Shown here in pieces: positions 29,414-38,674 of a DNA stretch of 38,676 bases. The stretch is from positions 1-38,676 of the forward strand of contig JAFIGB010000418.1 in assembly GCA_020831705.1 (NCBI GenBank). Direction: 5' to 3'. The translations under genes and the position numbers were made by a program. The stretch is from Candidatus Sumerlaeia bacterium (GTDB lineage Bacteria > Sumerlaeota > Sumerlaeia > SLMS01). The notes under the pieces are model-generated. The model saw nothing but the letters and a program-made list of their open reading frames with translations, searched no databases and was not told where the DNA came from. Position 1 is the stretch's first letter. Each line of letters begins with the position of its first letter.

Positions 29414-30415
29414 ATGGCTGAAAACCTGACAAGGGACACCATTCGCGAAATATACGAGCTTCCCATTCCGGAACTCCTTTACCGAGCCGCCACCGTCCAT
29501 CGCGCCCATCACGACCCCACCAAGGTGCAGTTCTGCCAACTCGAGAACATCAAATCGGGGAAGTGCCAGGAAGATTGCAAGTATTGCCCGCAAAGTGCCC
29601 ACTACGACGTGGAAATCCCCGAATACGGGCTTGAAAGCGTCCAGCAGGTCATCGAGGCAGCCCGTGAGGCCCGCGATGGGGGCGCCACGCGCTTCTGCAT
29701 GGGTGCCGCATGGCGGGGTCCCCGCAACGAACAGGAATTCGAGCGCGTCCTCGACATGGTCCGTGCCATTCGTTCCATGGGGATGGAAGCCTGCGTGACC
29801 CTCGGACTCCTCAACGAAGACCAGGCCGCCCGCCTTGCCGAGGCCGGGTTGACCTCCTACAACCACAACCTGGACACCTCGCCGGAATATTACGAAAAGA
29901 TCATCACCACACGGACCTTCGAGGATCGCCTCAAGACGATCCGCAACGTCCGCAAGGTTGGCGTCAGTGTATGCTCCGGCGGAATCGTCGGCATGGGTGA
30001 ATCCCGCGAGGATCGCATCGGGATGCTTCATTCCCTGGCAACACTGGACCCACCGCCGGAAAGCGTCCCCATCAACCTGCTCGTCCCCGTGGAGGGAACG
30101 CCGCTGGAAAAGGCGCCCCCCCTTGGCAATATCGAACTGGTCCGCTGCATTGCCACCGCCCGCATCCTCATGCCCACCAGCCGTGTTCGCCTCAGCGCAG
30201 GCCGCCAGGGCATGACCACCGAAATGCAGGCCCTTTGTTTCTTCGCCGGTGCCAACTCCATCTTTACCGGTGAAAAGCTGCTGACCACCCCGAACCCCGG
30301 AGAAGGGGACCAGGCACTCATGGAAATCCTTGGAATGACCAGCGAATCCGCCGAGGAAACCAACCAGGAATTCGCCCAAGCCACCGCCGCCAACGGCATC
30401 AACGGCCAGAATTAA
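29414..30415 (+). CDS. bioB: Biotin synthase
   Basis: Radical-SAM CQEDCKYCPQSAHY; GATRFCMGAAWRGP; YNHNLDTSPEYYEKI; SVCSGGIVGMGES. Confidence 0.97.
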   Translation: MAENLTRDTIREIYELPIPELLYRAATVHRAHHDPTKVQFCQLENIKSGKCQEDCKYCPQSAHYDVEIPEYGLESVQQVIEAAREARDGGATRFCMGAAWRGPRNEQEFERVLDMVRAIRSMGMEACVTLGLLNEDQAARLAEAGLTSYNHNLDTSPEYYEKIITTRTFEDRLKTIRNVRKVGVSVCSGGIVGMGESREDRIGMLHSLATLDPPPESVPINLLVPVEGTPLEKAPPLGNIELVRCIATARILMPTSRVRLSAGRQGMTTEMQALCFFAGANSIFTGEKLLTTPNPGEGDQALMEILGMTSESAEETNQEFAQATAANGINGQN

Positions 30416-30481
30416 CCAGACGCCAACGGTGCCGGGTTAAGCAGGCACCCATGGACCATGGTAAATCAAGCACCCAAACAT

Positions 30482-30519
30482 TTAATGCCTGGAATGTATA
30501 TACACACTCCAGGCATTAA
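30482..30519. terminator. Hairpin TTAATGCCTGGA / TCCAGGCATTAA between convergent bioB and ABC ATPase
   Basis: 12-bp perfect inverted repeat, 14-nt loop containing GTATATAC. Confidence 0.5.
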
Positions 30520-30580
30520 TCTTTGAATCCATCCCCTGCCACGTATAGACACTTCAAACTTCACAAAATTCCTTCACCCC

Positions 30581-31294
30581 TCATCCTTCGGCCTTCATCC
30601 CTACCCTCAGTGGTTCCCTCAAAACCTCGATTTCATTCACGACACCGTCCTTGATATGAATAATGCGATTGGCGTTCTCGGCGACTTCGCGTTCGTGGGT
30701 CACGAGGAGAATCGTGCGTCCCCGCTCATTGAGTTCCTGAAAGAGGGCGAGGATTTCCACGCCGGTCTTCGAGTCGAGATTTCCGGTTGGTTCGTCGGCC
30801 AGGAGAATGGCAGGGTCATTGACGAGGGCGCGGGCAATGGCGACACGCTGGCGCTGGCCACCGCTGAGCTCGTTGGGAAGGTGGCGGACACGGTCGCTCA
30901 GGCCGACGAGTTCGAGAACCTTGTTTGCGCGGCTGGAGCGTTCGGAGGGTTTGGAGTTGGCGTATATCATGGGCAGTTCAGTGTTTTGCTGAACCGTCAT
31001 GGCGGGGAGCAGATTAAAGCTTTGAAAGACAAAGCCGATCTCGCGGTTGCGCGTGCGGGAAAGCTCCTCATCGTCGAGGGTCTCCACCAGCGAACCATTC
31101 AGGTTGTAGGAACCCTTGGTGGGGCGATCGAGGCAGCCGAGGATGTGCATGAGGGTGGACTTGCCACTCCCCGACGGGCCCATGATGGCCACGTATTCAC
31201 CCTTTTCAATTTCCAGGTTCACACCGCGAAGGGCATGGACCTGGAAGGCGCCCATTTCGTAGGTCTTGTGTAGATTTTCAATGCTGATAATCAA
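30581..31294 (-). CDS. ABC transporter ATP-binding protein (MacB/LolD type)
   Basis: [56 protein letters not shown]. Confidence 0.93.
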   Translation of the reverse strand: MIISIENLHKTYEMGAFQVHALRGVNLEIEKGEYVAIMGPSGSGKSTLMHILGCLDRPTKGSYNLNGSLVETLDDEELSRTRNREIGFVFQSFNLLPAMTVQQNTELPMIYANSKPSERSSRANKVLELVGLSDRVRHLPNELSGGQRQRVAIARALVNDPAILLADEPTGNLDSKTGVEILALFQELNERGRTILLVTHEREVAENANRIIHIKDGVVNEIEVLREPLRVGMKAEG

Positions 31295-32757
31295 CGGGGA
31301 GTGCTCCCACGGCCGGATGTTTGACCGGGTGTCTGGGCGACCTCGGGGGTATCCAGATCATCATCGCCGATGAATTGTTCCGGGCTGACGCCCCGGCCAA
31401 CGCGGCGGAGGGCAAGGACAGCCAACTCGCGGGCCTCGTCGCTGCTGACGGTGGGATTGCGCGTGTATAGACGCTCACCAGGCTCCAGCGGGGCGGTCAC
31501 ATAGGCGAAGAGTGCGTTGGTATCCTTCACATCAACGGGAATGAAATCATACCCCATGTCGCCGCGGCGATAGACACCGACTTCACCGGCAATGTTCAGC
31601 GTGAGGCTTTGGAGCGGCACCATCAGGGCGTCATCCAACTCCAGGATCCTGATTTCCGCGGCCGCGGTCATGCCCTGGAAGAATCGGGAGTCACTATTTT
31701 CGAGCTTGATTTCCACCTCGAACTCCCGCGGGCCGGTGCTGGAGGTGTTGCCCCGCCGTGAAGTGGCCGCATCAAGGGCAACGACAGACTTGCGGGTCAC
31801 CTTCCCCTTGTACTGCTCGCCGGGGAGGGCATCCAACGTGATGATCGCCGGTTGGCCCACATCCACGTTGGCAATATCAAGTTCGTTGACGGGAATGACA
31901 GCCAGCATTTCGGAGCGGTCGGGAATCTCCATCAGCGTCAGCCGGGGAAAGACGTTGTCGCCCTCGGCAACCTTGGCCATCTGGCCGGACTTCCAGATGC
32001 GCATGTAGGAGACTTCACCGTTTTCCGGGGAGCGAATTGTCGAGCGGTCGATGCGATCCTGAAAGTCATCAATGCGGCGCTGGATTCGCTCGATTTCAAG
32101 CTCGGCGCGCTCAATGCCGCTTTGCTTCACCCGCAGGTTGGAGGCGAGATTCTCCTCCGTCTTGCGCAGGTTGATGTTCGCATTGCGAAGTTCCACCGTT
32201 GCCTGAAGGAGGGAAAGCCGTGCTTCCTCAAGACGGGTCTGCGGGGAAATGCGCCGCTCGACCAGAATGCGTTCCGACTCGAAGCGCTGCTCCGCATCCT
32301 GAAGACGCTGCTCGGCAAGTTCCACGCGGGCCAGCTCGCTTTGCAGGTTATATTCGTTCTGCAATTCCTGGAGCTGATAATCTTCCTTGGCGGCATCGAG
32401 ATCCTTCTCGGCGAGGAGCATCCGTGCTTCCTCGTCCCGGAGACGATCGACAAGATCATCGGTATCGAGCCAGATAATCGGGTCATCTGCCTGGACCCGG
32501 GTTCCCTCGGGAATCAGGCGCGTGATCTTCCCGTTGAAGGGCGACGTGATCATCGCGCTCCGCGAGGCCTTCAGCTCGCCAATGCTGCTGATGGTCTTGC
32601 GGAAGTCACCTTGGCGGACTTCCACGAGGGGGATGCTGTCACTGGCCAGGGTCGACCCGGTCCGGAGGGCACCCCAGGCGTAGTAACCACCAACCCCGGC
32701 GCCACCGATCAGCGCCAGCAGGAATACGGTTTGTAGAATGCGGCGTCCAGTTTTCAT
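31291..32757 (-). CDS. HlyD/MacA-like periplasmic adaptor subunit
   Basis: Single N-terminal [41 protein letters not shown]; long coiled-coil; overlaps both neighbours. Confidence 0.88.
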   Translation of the reverse strand: MKTGRRILQTVFLLALIGGAGVGGYYAWGALRTGSTLASDSIPLVEVRQGDFRKTISSIGELKASRSAMITSPFNGKITRLIPEGTRVQADDPIIWLDTDDLVDRLRDEEARMLLAEKDLDAAKEDYQLQELQNEYNLQSELARVELAEQRLQDAEQRFESERILVERRISPQTRLEEARLSLLQATVELRNANINLRKTEENLASNLRVKQSGIERAELEIERIQRRIDDFQDRIDRSTIRSPENGEVSYMRIWKSGQMAKVAEGDNVFPRLTLMEIPDRSEMLAVIPVNELDIANVDVGQPAIITLDALPGEQYKGKVTRKSVVALDAATSRRGNTSSTGPREFEVEIKLENSDSRFFQGMTAAAEIRILELDDALMVPLQSLTLNIAGEVGVYRRGDMGYDFIPVDVKDTNALFAYVTAPLEPGERLYTRNPTVSSDEARELAVLALRRVGRGVSPEQFIGDDDLDTPEVAQTPGQTSGRGSTPR

Positions 32758-34442
32758 CAGATCAATGGTCTCCCCAGGGCTACGTAGAGTCGTGAAAGGG
32801 CAATTTGGTAATTCAGCAGGGTGTTCGAGTAACGGGTTTCCGCCTCGAAAAGTTCATCCTGCGCAAGGCGGACTTCCGTGATGCTGGCGAAGCCGACCTC
32901 GAACCTGCCATTGATCAGTTCGAGCGACTTTCTTGCCCGTTGGACGTTGCGGCTCAAAACCATCAGCTGCGCCTCCGTTGTGAGCACCTGACGGCGGTTG
33001 TTCAGGACATCCTGGGTGAGGTTCCGTTCGTCAGAAAGGCGGTCCGTACGGCGCTGCTCAAGCGTCAAGCGGGAACGCTTGGCGGTCTCGCGGCGCTGGA
33101 TGTTGACCAGGGGCACCCGGAGTGCCAATCCGGCATCCCATCCCGAGTCGCGCCATCCCCACGAGGAGTCAAAATGGCTCCCCTGATCTTGTCGCCCATA
33201 CCCGGCATCGAAGTCCAACTGGGGAAGGAGGGCGTTGCGATCCACCTGGGAGTCGATTTCGGCGAGGGCAATGGCGAGGTCGGACTGCATCAGCTCCAGC
33301 CGCTGGTTCAACGCCTCGGCGACAACATCGTCCTGCGTGGGAAGATCCACCCTGCCCTGGCGGCTCAATTCCTCGGTAATGTCGATGAGGGAGATGGGCG
33401 TCGACAGAGGAAGACCGAGGAGGATGAGCAGGTTCTCCCGCTGATCATCGAGGGCACGGCGACGGCCAATGGCGCGTTCGAGTTCGGAAAGATACGAGGT
33501 TTCCGCACGAAGGATTTCCGATTCATCGACACGGCCAATCTCGAAGCGGATCCGTGTTTCCTCCACGAAACGGAGGCGCTCGCGGATCGCTTCCGCCGAG
33601 ACCTGAAGTTCCCGGGCGCGCTGAAGGATCGAAAAATAGGAGGTGATGACGCTTTGAATGACATCGCGTTCGACCAGCTTGTCGGCCAGGATGCGGTTCA
33701 TTTCATTGATGCGGGCGGAGCGCAGGGCGGCGGTCCCGACGTCCATTCCGCCTCCACGAAGGAGGGGCTGGATGTACCGAATATCGGCACCGGTTTCATA
33801 TTGGCGTGTATTTTCCGTACCAAATCGTCCACGCGCGGTCGAATCGGTACGACTTACATCGGAGTCAATAACCACCCGTCCGGCGGTGGGAAGGGTGACC
33901 CCCGCCTCGACTCCCGCACTGGATCGCAGGCCGGTGGTGCGCTGGGTGGCGCCGCCTTCCGCGAAGGATCTGTTGGTGCTCTGCTCGGAAACCCGGGTGC
34001 CCCCGACAAGATCCACGAAGGGAATAAAGGGGGCCTCGGCGGAGCGCACGCTGGAGCGGGCGATTTCCAGGCTTCGCCGCGAGGATTCGAGACGGAAGTT
34101 ATACTCCAGCGCAATATCCACCAGATCGGCCAGGGTGAGGAGGGAATAAAGCTCGGTTTCAGGGACTTCTGCGAAGACAACGCCGGTGGTGACGGCATCG
34201 GTGACCTCCACGGGGATGGAGGCGAGGAAGAGCGTCCCCAGGTCGGTTTCCTCTCCTTCGGTGTATCGGAGGGTGTCATAATCGGGGATTTCTCCCGGTT
34301 CGATCATGATCAACCCATCGTCCGGTTCGCTGTATTGACCGATATCCATCGTCCCATCCATTGCCGCCAGGGGCTGAAAGAGGAGAAGTGCCAGGGCGGG
34401 TGGTGCCACCATGGCCACTGCGGCGCTGAAAGTTCTGATCAT
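32757..34442 (-). CDS. TolC family outer membrane efflux protein
   Basis: LTLADLVDIALEYNFRLESSRRSLEIARSSVRSAEAPFIPFVDL; repeated TolC halves ending FEVGFASITEVRLAQDELFEAETRYSNTLLNYQIALSRLYVALG; preferred start MIRTFSAAVAMVAPPALALL. Confidence 0.9.
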   Translation of the reverse strand: MIRTFSAAVAMVAPPALALLLFQPLAAMDGTMDIGQYSEPDDGLIMIEPGEIPDYDTLRYTEGEETDLGTLFLASIPVEVTDAVTTGVVFAEVPETELYSLLTLADLVDIALEYNFRLESSRRSLEIARSSVRSAEAPFIPFVDLVGGTRVSEQSTNRSFAEGGATQRTTGLRSSAGVEAGVTLPTAGRVVIDSDVSRTDSTARGRFGTENTRQYETGADIRYIQPLLRGGGMDVGTAALRSARINEMNRILADKLVERDVIQSVITSYFSILQRARELQVSAEAIRERLRFVEETRIRFEIGRVDESEILRAETSYLSELERAIGRRRALDDQRENLLILLGLPLSTPISLIDITEELSRQGRVDLPTQDDVVAEALNQRLELMQSDLAIALAEIDSQVDRNALLPQLDFDAGYGRQDQGSHFDSSWGWRDSGWDAGLALRVPLVNIQRRETAKRSRLTLEQRRTDRLSDERNLTQDVLNNRRQVLTTEAQLMVLSRNVQRARKSLELINGRFEVGFASITEVRLAQDELFEAETRYSNTLLNYQIALSRLYVALGRPLI

Positions 34443-34652
34443 CTGAGAATCCTGTCCCCGCTTGTTGAGTGCGATTTTTCCCGCCGGTTGAGGTGTGTCC
34501 ACTTCGGCGCGAACCAAACTGTCAGCAAGAAGCAGGGCACTGGCTCAACAGGAGTTTTGGGAAAGTCTCCTTGCCCTTCAGGCCCCGTGGTCTCTTCTCT
34601 TTCCTGTCGCCCGGGAAGGGCGTCACAATGTTTCATGGGGTTTACCGGTTTC

Positions 34653-35495
34653 ATGGAAGTCATCCAGACGATCAAACAGATGCGCGAGGCCGCCTCCAAG
34701 GTACGGGCCGCCGGGAAGTCGATCGCCTTTGTGCCCACCATGGGAGCCTTCCATGGCGGCCATATTCGCCTCATGCAGAAGGCCAAAACCCTCGGCGACA
34801 TCACCGTGGTGTCCTCCTTCGTCAATCCCAAGCAGTTCAACGAGAAGGAAGACCTCAACCGCTACCCCCGCGATCCCGAACGCGACCGCCTGAAGGCCGA
34901 AAAGGCCGGGGTTGACTATTACTTCGAACCCGCCGTGGAGGAAATTTACCCCCCCGGATTCCTCACCACCGTCAACGTGAGCTACCTGTCCAGCAAGCTC
35001 GAAGGCGCCTCCCGTCCCGGGCACTTTCGCGGCGTCACCACCGTCGTCCTCAAATTTCTCAACATCGTGTCGCCCAACACACTGGTCATGGGCTACAAGG
35101 ATGCTCAGCAATTCACCATTATTCACCAGATGATCGAGGACCTCGCCCTCGACGTTCACCTGGTCGGAGTCCCCACCGCCCGCGAACGTGACGGTCTTGC
35201 CATGTCGAGCCGCAACGTCCTCCTCTCCCCGGAAGATCGTGATAAGGCCCTCTCCCTCAACCGCGCCCTCAAGCGGGTTCACTTTCTTGTAAAAAAGCAG
35301 GGGATTCTTCACACCGGCGAACTGCTCCAGGCCGTGCGTTCGGCCATAAACTCCTCCGGTGCCGAGCTTGATTACGCCGAGATCGTCAACCGCACCACCC
35401 TCGAACCGGTCGACCACGTCATGCGCGGCGGCACGTACGTTCTCGTTGCGGCGCGTGTTGGAGGGGTTCGCCTCATCGACAGCACGCGAATTTGA
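34653..35495 (+). CDS. panC: Pantothenate synthetase (pantoate-beta-alanine ligase)
   Basis: FVPTMGAFHGGHIRLMQKAK; VVSSFVNPKQFNEKEDLNRYPRD; GASRPGHFRGVTTVVLKFLNIV; GYKDAQQFTII; RERDGLAMSSRN. Confidence 0.96.
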   Translation: MEVIQTIKQMREAASKVRAAGKSIAFVPTMGAFHGGHIRLMQKAKTLGDITVVSSFVNPKQFNEKEDLNRYPRDPERDRLKAEKAGVDYYFEPAVEEIYPPGFLTTVNVSYLSSKLEGASRPGHFRGVTTVVLKFLNIVSPNTLVMGYKDAQQFTIIHQMIEDLALDVHLVGVPTARERDGLAMSSRNVLLSPEDRDKALSLNRALKRVHFLVKKQGILHTGELLQAVRSAINSSGAELDYAEIVNRTTLEPVDHVMRGGTYVLVAARVGGVRLIDSTRI

Positions 35496-35637
35496 ACCTG
35501 TGGTGACACAGGGGTGTCATTTTGGACCGTGAAGGCTCAAGGTGCGCTTGACGCGGGTGCTGATAAAAGGGTTTCTGGATTCAGGATCGGGGGGCAAAGT
35601 ACCACACCCGGTCCGCTTTTGCCACGGGAGCCCTCCC

Positions 35638-35841
35638 ATGAAAGCCCAGAAGATTCCGCCAACGCTTGTCTCCGACCTGGCCACCCTCTCACGGCCCCGC
35701 CAGTTCCGCGACACCGACCCCCAGATGCTCTTTGCGATCTGGAACATGGAACTCGGCGTCGACCCCGACAAATCCCTCAACGAAGTCGAAAACGCCACCG
35801 TGGCCTACGACAAATTCAAACCCGGCATTTCACAGCGGTGA
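35638..35841 (+). CDS. Small hypothetical protein (67 aa)
   Basis: GGGAG upstream; MKAQKIPPTLVSDLATLSRPRQFRDTDPQMLFAIWNMELGVDPDKSLNEVENATVAYDKFKPGISQR. Confidence 0.45.
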   Translation: MKAQKIPPTLVSDLATLSRPRQFRDTDPQMLFAIWNMELGVDPDKSLNEVENATVAYDKFKPGISQR

Positions 35842-35909
35842 GGGGGGGATTGCTCCCCCAGTCCTCTTTTCTTCCATTTTGTGTTTATTGGCGAAGGGTG
35901 AAGTGCGCG

Positions 35910-36176
35910 ATGACCCCGGAGCAGATTCAGCAAATCATTGAAAGAGTGAACAGTCGCCTGATCACTTTGGGTAGAGGCCGTGGGGTTGACCTGCACGTTG
36001 AAAAGGAGGGGTCAACTTTCGACGATGACTGGCTCTATGTCAGTGTGGAAACCACCACTGATAAAATAAGGGTGGCCGACTTCGCCGAGATCCTCTCGGA
36101 AATCGAAGCCGAACTCAGGCAGCAGGGAGTAAACAATGTCCTCCTTGTGCCCTCACATGCTGGTGGTGGGGTCTGA
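35910..36176 (+). CDS. Small hypothetical protein (88 aa) upstream of AbiEi
   Basis: MTPEQIQQIIERVNSRLITLGRGRGVDLHVEKEG...; followed by TTTTTTT-terminated weak hairpin near 36195. Confidence 0.5.
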   Translation: MTPEQIQQIIERVNSRLITLGRGRGVDLHVEKEGSTFDDDWLYVSVETTTDKIRVADFAEILSEIEAELRQQGVNNVLLVPSHAGGGV

Positions 36177-36269
36177 AGGGGGGATTGATTCAGCGCTTTT
36201 TTTACCTGCTGCGAAGGCCTATCATCGAGCGTCATACGCGCATGTAAATGGATCGGTTTGCAGTTGCCC

Positions 36270-36338
36270 TTGACCTGAGCGATCAGTCGGATAATAACCC
36301 ATGCAGTCTCAAGAGAGACAACGAGGTTATTATCCGGG
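36270..36338 (+). promoter_or_regulatory. Promoter with 12-bp perfect inverted repeat operator upstream of abiEi-like gene
   Basis: TTGACC and TAATAA about 16 nt apart; CGGATAATAACC (36288-36299) and GGTTATTATCCG (36325-36336) flank 25 nt and end 2 nt before ATG 36339. Confidence 0.7.
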
Positions 36339-36941
36339 ATGAACAGCAACACAACCATCACCAAGCTCTTCGAGAAACGAGGTGGCATGCTGCGCACCGC
36401 AGAGGCCCTGCGCCTCGGCGTCCACCCGCGCGATCTCTACCGGCTCCGTGATGAGGGAACAATCGAGGCGGTGTCGCGGGGGCTTTATCGCCTTCGCTCC
36501 AAGCCCCTTTCCGAGCATGCGGACCTGGTCACGGTGACCCTGCGATGCCCGAATGCCGTCATCTGCCTGGGGTCCGCCCTGGCCTTTCACGAACTAACCA
36601 CCCAAATTCCGCACGAAGTCTCCATCGCCTTTCCCCGTGGGGCCTGGTCGCCCCGGATCGAGCATCCTCCGATCCGTGTGCATTGGTTCTCTGCCGAACT
36701 CCTCAGGGAAGGGGTGGAGGTGCATCGCCTTGACGATCAGGAGGTGCGCATCACCTCCCGTGAGAAGACGCTTGTGGATCTGTTTCGGTTCCGGAGCAAG
36801 CTGGGCTCGGACCTCTTCGTGGAAGGACTCCGCCGCTATGCCGAAGGGAGGAAGCGCCGCATTCCCGAGCTAATTCGCCTGGCCAAACTTGCCGGTGTGG
36901 AAGGACCGATCAGGCCGTATCTGGAAGGGGTGCTGTCATGA
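36339..36941 (+). CDS. AbiEi-family antitoxin / transcriptional regulator
   Basis: N-terminal winged HTH GGMLRTAEALRLGVHPRDLYRLRDEGTIEAVSRGLYRL; VTLRCPNAVICLGSALAFHELTTQIPHEVSIAFPRG; ITSREKTLVDLFRFRSKLGSDLFVEGLRRY. Confidence 0.85.
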   Translation: MNSNTTITKLFEKRGGMLRTAEALRLGVHPRDLYRLRDEGTIEAVSRGLYRLRSKPLSEHADLVTVTLRCPNAVICLGSALAFHELTTQIPHEVSIAFPRGAWSPRIEHPPIRVHWFSAELLREGVEVHRLDDQEVRITSREKTLVDLFRFRSKLGSDLFVEGLRRYAEGRKRRIPELIRLAKLAGVEGPIRPYLEGVLS

Positions 36942-37006
36942 AAGGGCGTGTTTATCTACAGTGACGTTACCGTGCTCTCATTAAAACACGAGCCAACTTC
37001 AAGACA

Positions 37007-38674
37007 CCCTAATCCTTCACCCTACCTGCCACAAAGCAGATGACCCCCTGCCCGCCCCCATGTTTACTTGGGTTTGCGAAGACTCAACCAAACAAGAAAG
37101 GCGGCCAGAGGGTGACCAAGACCAAACAACAGAGAGTAAAGCGGATCAAGCTGGACTTTGCTCCCCACGAGTCGGTGACAAGCTTCGGTGGGTTTGCCGT
37201 GATCAAGCGCCTGATCCTGCGGCTCGGCATCGATGGCCTGCTCGAGAAGCATCTCCCGACACGTCGGGGATATTCGCTCCCTGAGATTGCTTGCAGCGCC
37301 GTGGCGGGATTGCTCTCCGGAGCACGGGGAACGGTGGCAACCGAGGCGGTGCGTCACGATCCGGCACTTCGAAGGCTCCTGGGCTTGTCGGGTTCGCCGG
37401 AGGAGGCGACGTTTTGGCGTTCGCTCGGGGATGCGGGTGCGCCCAAGGCACTGGCAGGTTTTGATGACATCTATGGCAAGGTCGCCCGTCGGGCGATTCT
37501 GCGTTCCTCGCGCACGGCACTCTTTGACCATGGGTTCGTTCCTGTCTTTATAGACGGAACGCTGCTGGAGGGCTCGGAGCGACGGGAGGGGACCAAGGTT
37601 CTCAAGGAAAAGGGGAAGGGCCTTCTGTGGACGGCTGGGTTTGTCGGCCCTTTTCCCTGTGCGCAGCGTCTAGCTGCCAAGGGAAAAGGTGAGGGTGAGG
37701 TAACTCACGCCCGTCAACTCCTCGAGCGTATAGACCATGACATTCTGCTCCCGACGGGGCTCAAAAAAGACGCCCTGGTGCTGATGGATTCGCTCCATGG
37801 AAACGGCCCGACCCTGGACCTTATCGAGGAGCGGGGCCTTGACTTTATCATTGGCGCGAGGGGGCTTTCGCGCGTCCAGGACGTGCTTTCCGAGCAGCAC
37901 GAGTCCCAGTGGACGCCCTCTCCGGAGTATGATGCGAAGCATCCAGGCATTGAGGAATCGGCGGTCTGCGTGGCGTCTGTGCACTGCGAGGATTGGAAGC
38001 ACAAGAGGATGATCATTGGGCGGCGCTGGAGGAAGAAGGGGGAGTTCGTGTGGAACTATACAGCGGTTCTGACAAGCCTTCGAGAGGATGATCCTCGACT
38101 TGGGGCATGCGAGAATCACGGTAAGTTTGCCAAGAAAATATGGAATCTATACAATCGCAAGGGTGCGCATGAAAATCATTTCAAGAACCTGCTTGCAGAC
38201 CTGGGCCTTCACCACCCTCCCTGCCAGGAATGGATACGCAACGCGGGCTTTTACGCCATCGGCCTTCTTGGCGGTCTGATCGGGATGACGTGTGATGTAC
38301 TGACAAGCAAGCCTTCAAAGGCGAGGCGGCGTCTTGCGACCCTTCGGCGATGGCTCCTCGCCGTGCCGGCCCGCGTGACCTGCCATGGGCGGACAGCGGT
38401 GGCGACGGTGCTGGGCCTGTCGGATTGGTGGCGAAGTTGGAGCGCGGATCGATTTGCCCGAGCGGCCCGATGTTGATTTAAGACCCGCCTCGCCCCAAGA
38501 ACCCCAAAAACCTCTCCCATCCCAAAGAATCCCCCGCAGAACCCGAAAAAACAACGAAGCCCAGCCCGCCAAATGGCGGGGCAGGCCGAACACGCCGAAT
38601 TTTCTTCCGCGAAAATGCCGCGAAGCCCTTGGAGCGAAAAAAAGGGCCGGGGAAATTATGTGAAGGATTGGGGG
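37007..38674 (+). mobile_element. IS1380-like insertion sequence
   Basis: Transposase ORF bounded by CCCTAATCCTTCAC (37007-37020) and inverted GTGAAGGATTGGGG (38660 to about 38674), differing at one position. Confidence 0.8.
37040..38476 (+). CDS. DDE transposase, IS1380-like (the N-terminal ~30 residues of the ORF may not be translated)
   Basis: SVTSFGGFAVIKRLILRLGIDGLLEKHLP; VFIDGTLLEG; LVLMDSLHGNGPTLDLIEERGLDFIIGAR; YNRKGAHENHFKNLLADLGLHHPPC. Confidence 0.88.
   Translation: MTPCPPPCLLGFAKTQPNKKGGQRVTKTKQQRVKRIKLDFAPHESVTSFGGFAVIKRLILRLGIDGLLEKHLPTRRGYSLPEIACSAVAGLLSGARGTVATEAVRHDPALRRLLGLSGSPEEATFWRSLGDAGAPKALAGFDDIYGKVARRAILRSSRTALFDHGFVPVFIDGTLLEGSERREGTKVLKEKGKGLLWTAGFVGPFPCAQRLAAKGKGEGEVTHARQLLERIDHDILLPTGLKKDALVLMDSLHGNGPTLDLIEERGLDFIIGARGLSRVQDVLSEQHESQWTPSPEYDAKHPGIEESAVCVASVHCEDWKHKRMIIGRRWRKKGEFVWNYTAVLTSLREDDPRLGACENHGKFAKKIWNLYNRKGAHENHFKNLLADLGLHHPPCQEWIRNAGFYAIGLLGGLIGMTCDVLTSKPSKARRRLATLRRWLLAVPARVTCHGRTAVATVLGLSDWWRSWSADRFARAARC

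Noticed and set aside
29297-30379. 360-aa minus-strand ORF
   Set aside because: Antisense to bioB.
32805-34652. 896-aa plus-strand ORF (32805..35495)
   Set aside because: Only the panC part (from 34653) is protein-like; the rest is antisense to the TolC gene and open because of high GC codon structure.
38565-38580. CCCGCC-AAAT-GGCGGG hairpin inside the IS right end
   Set aside because: Short; possibly a transposase terminator but no supporting U-run.
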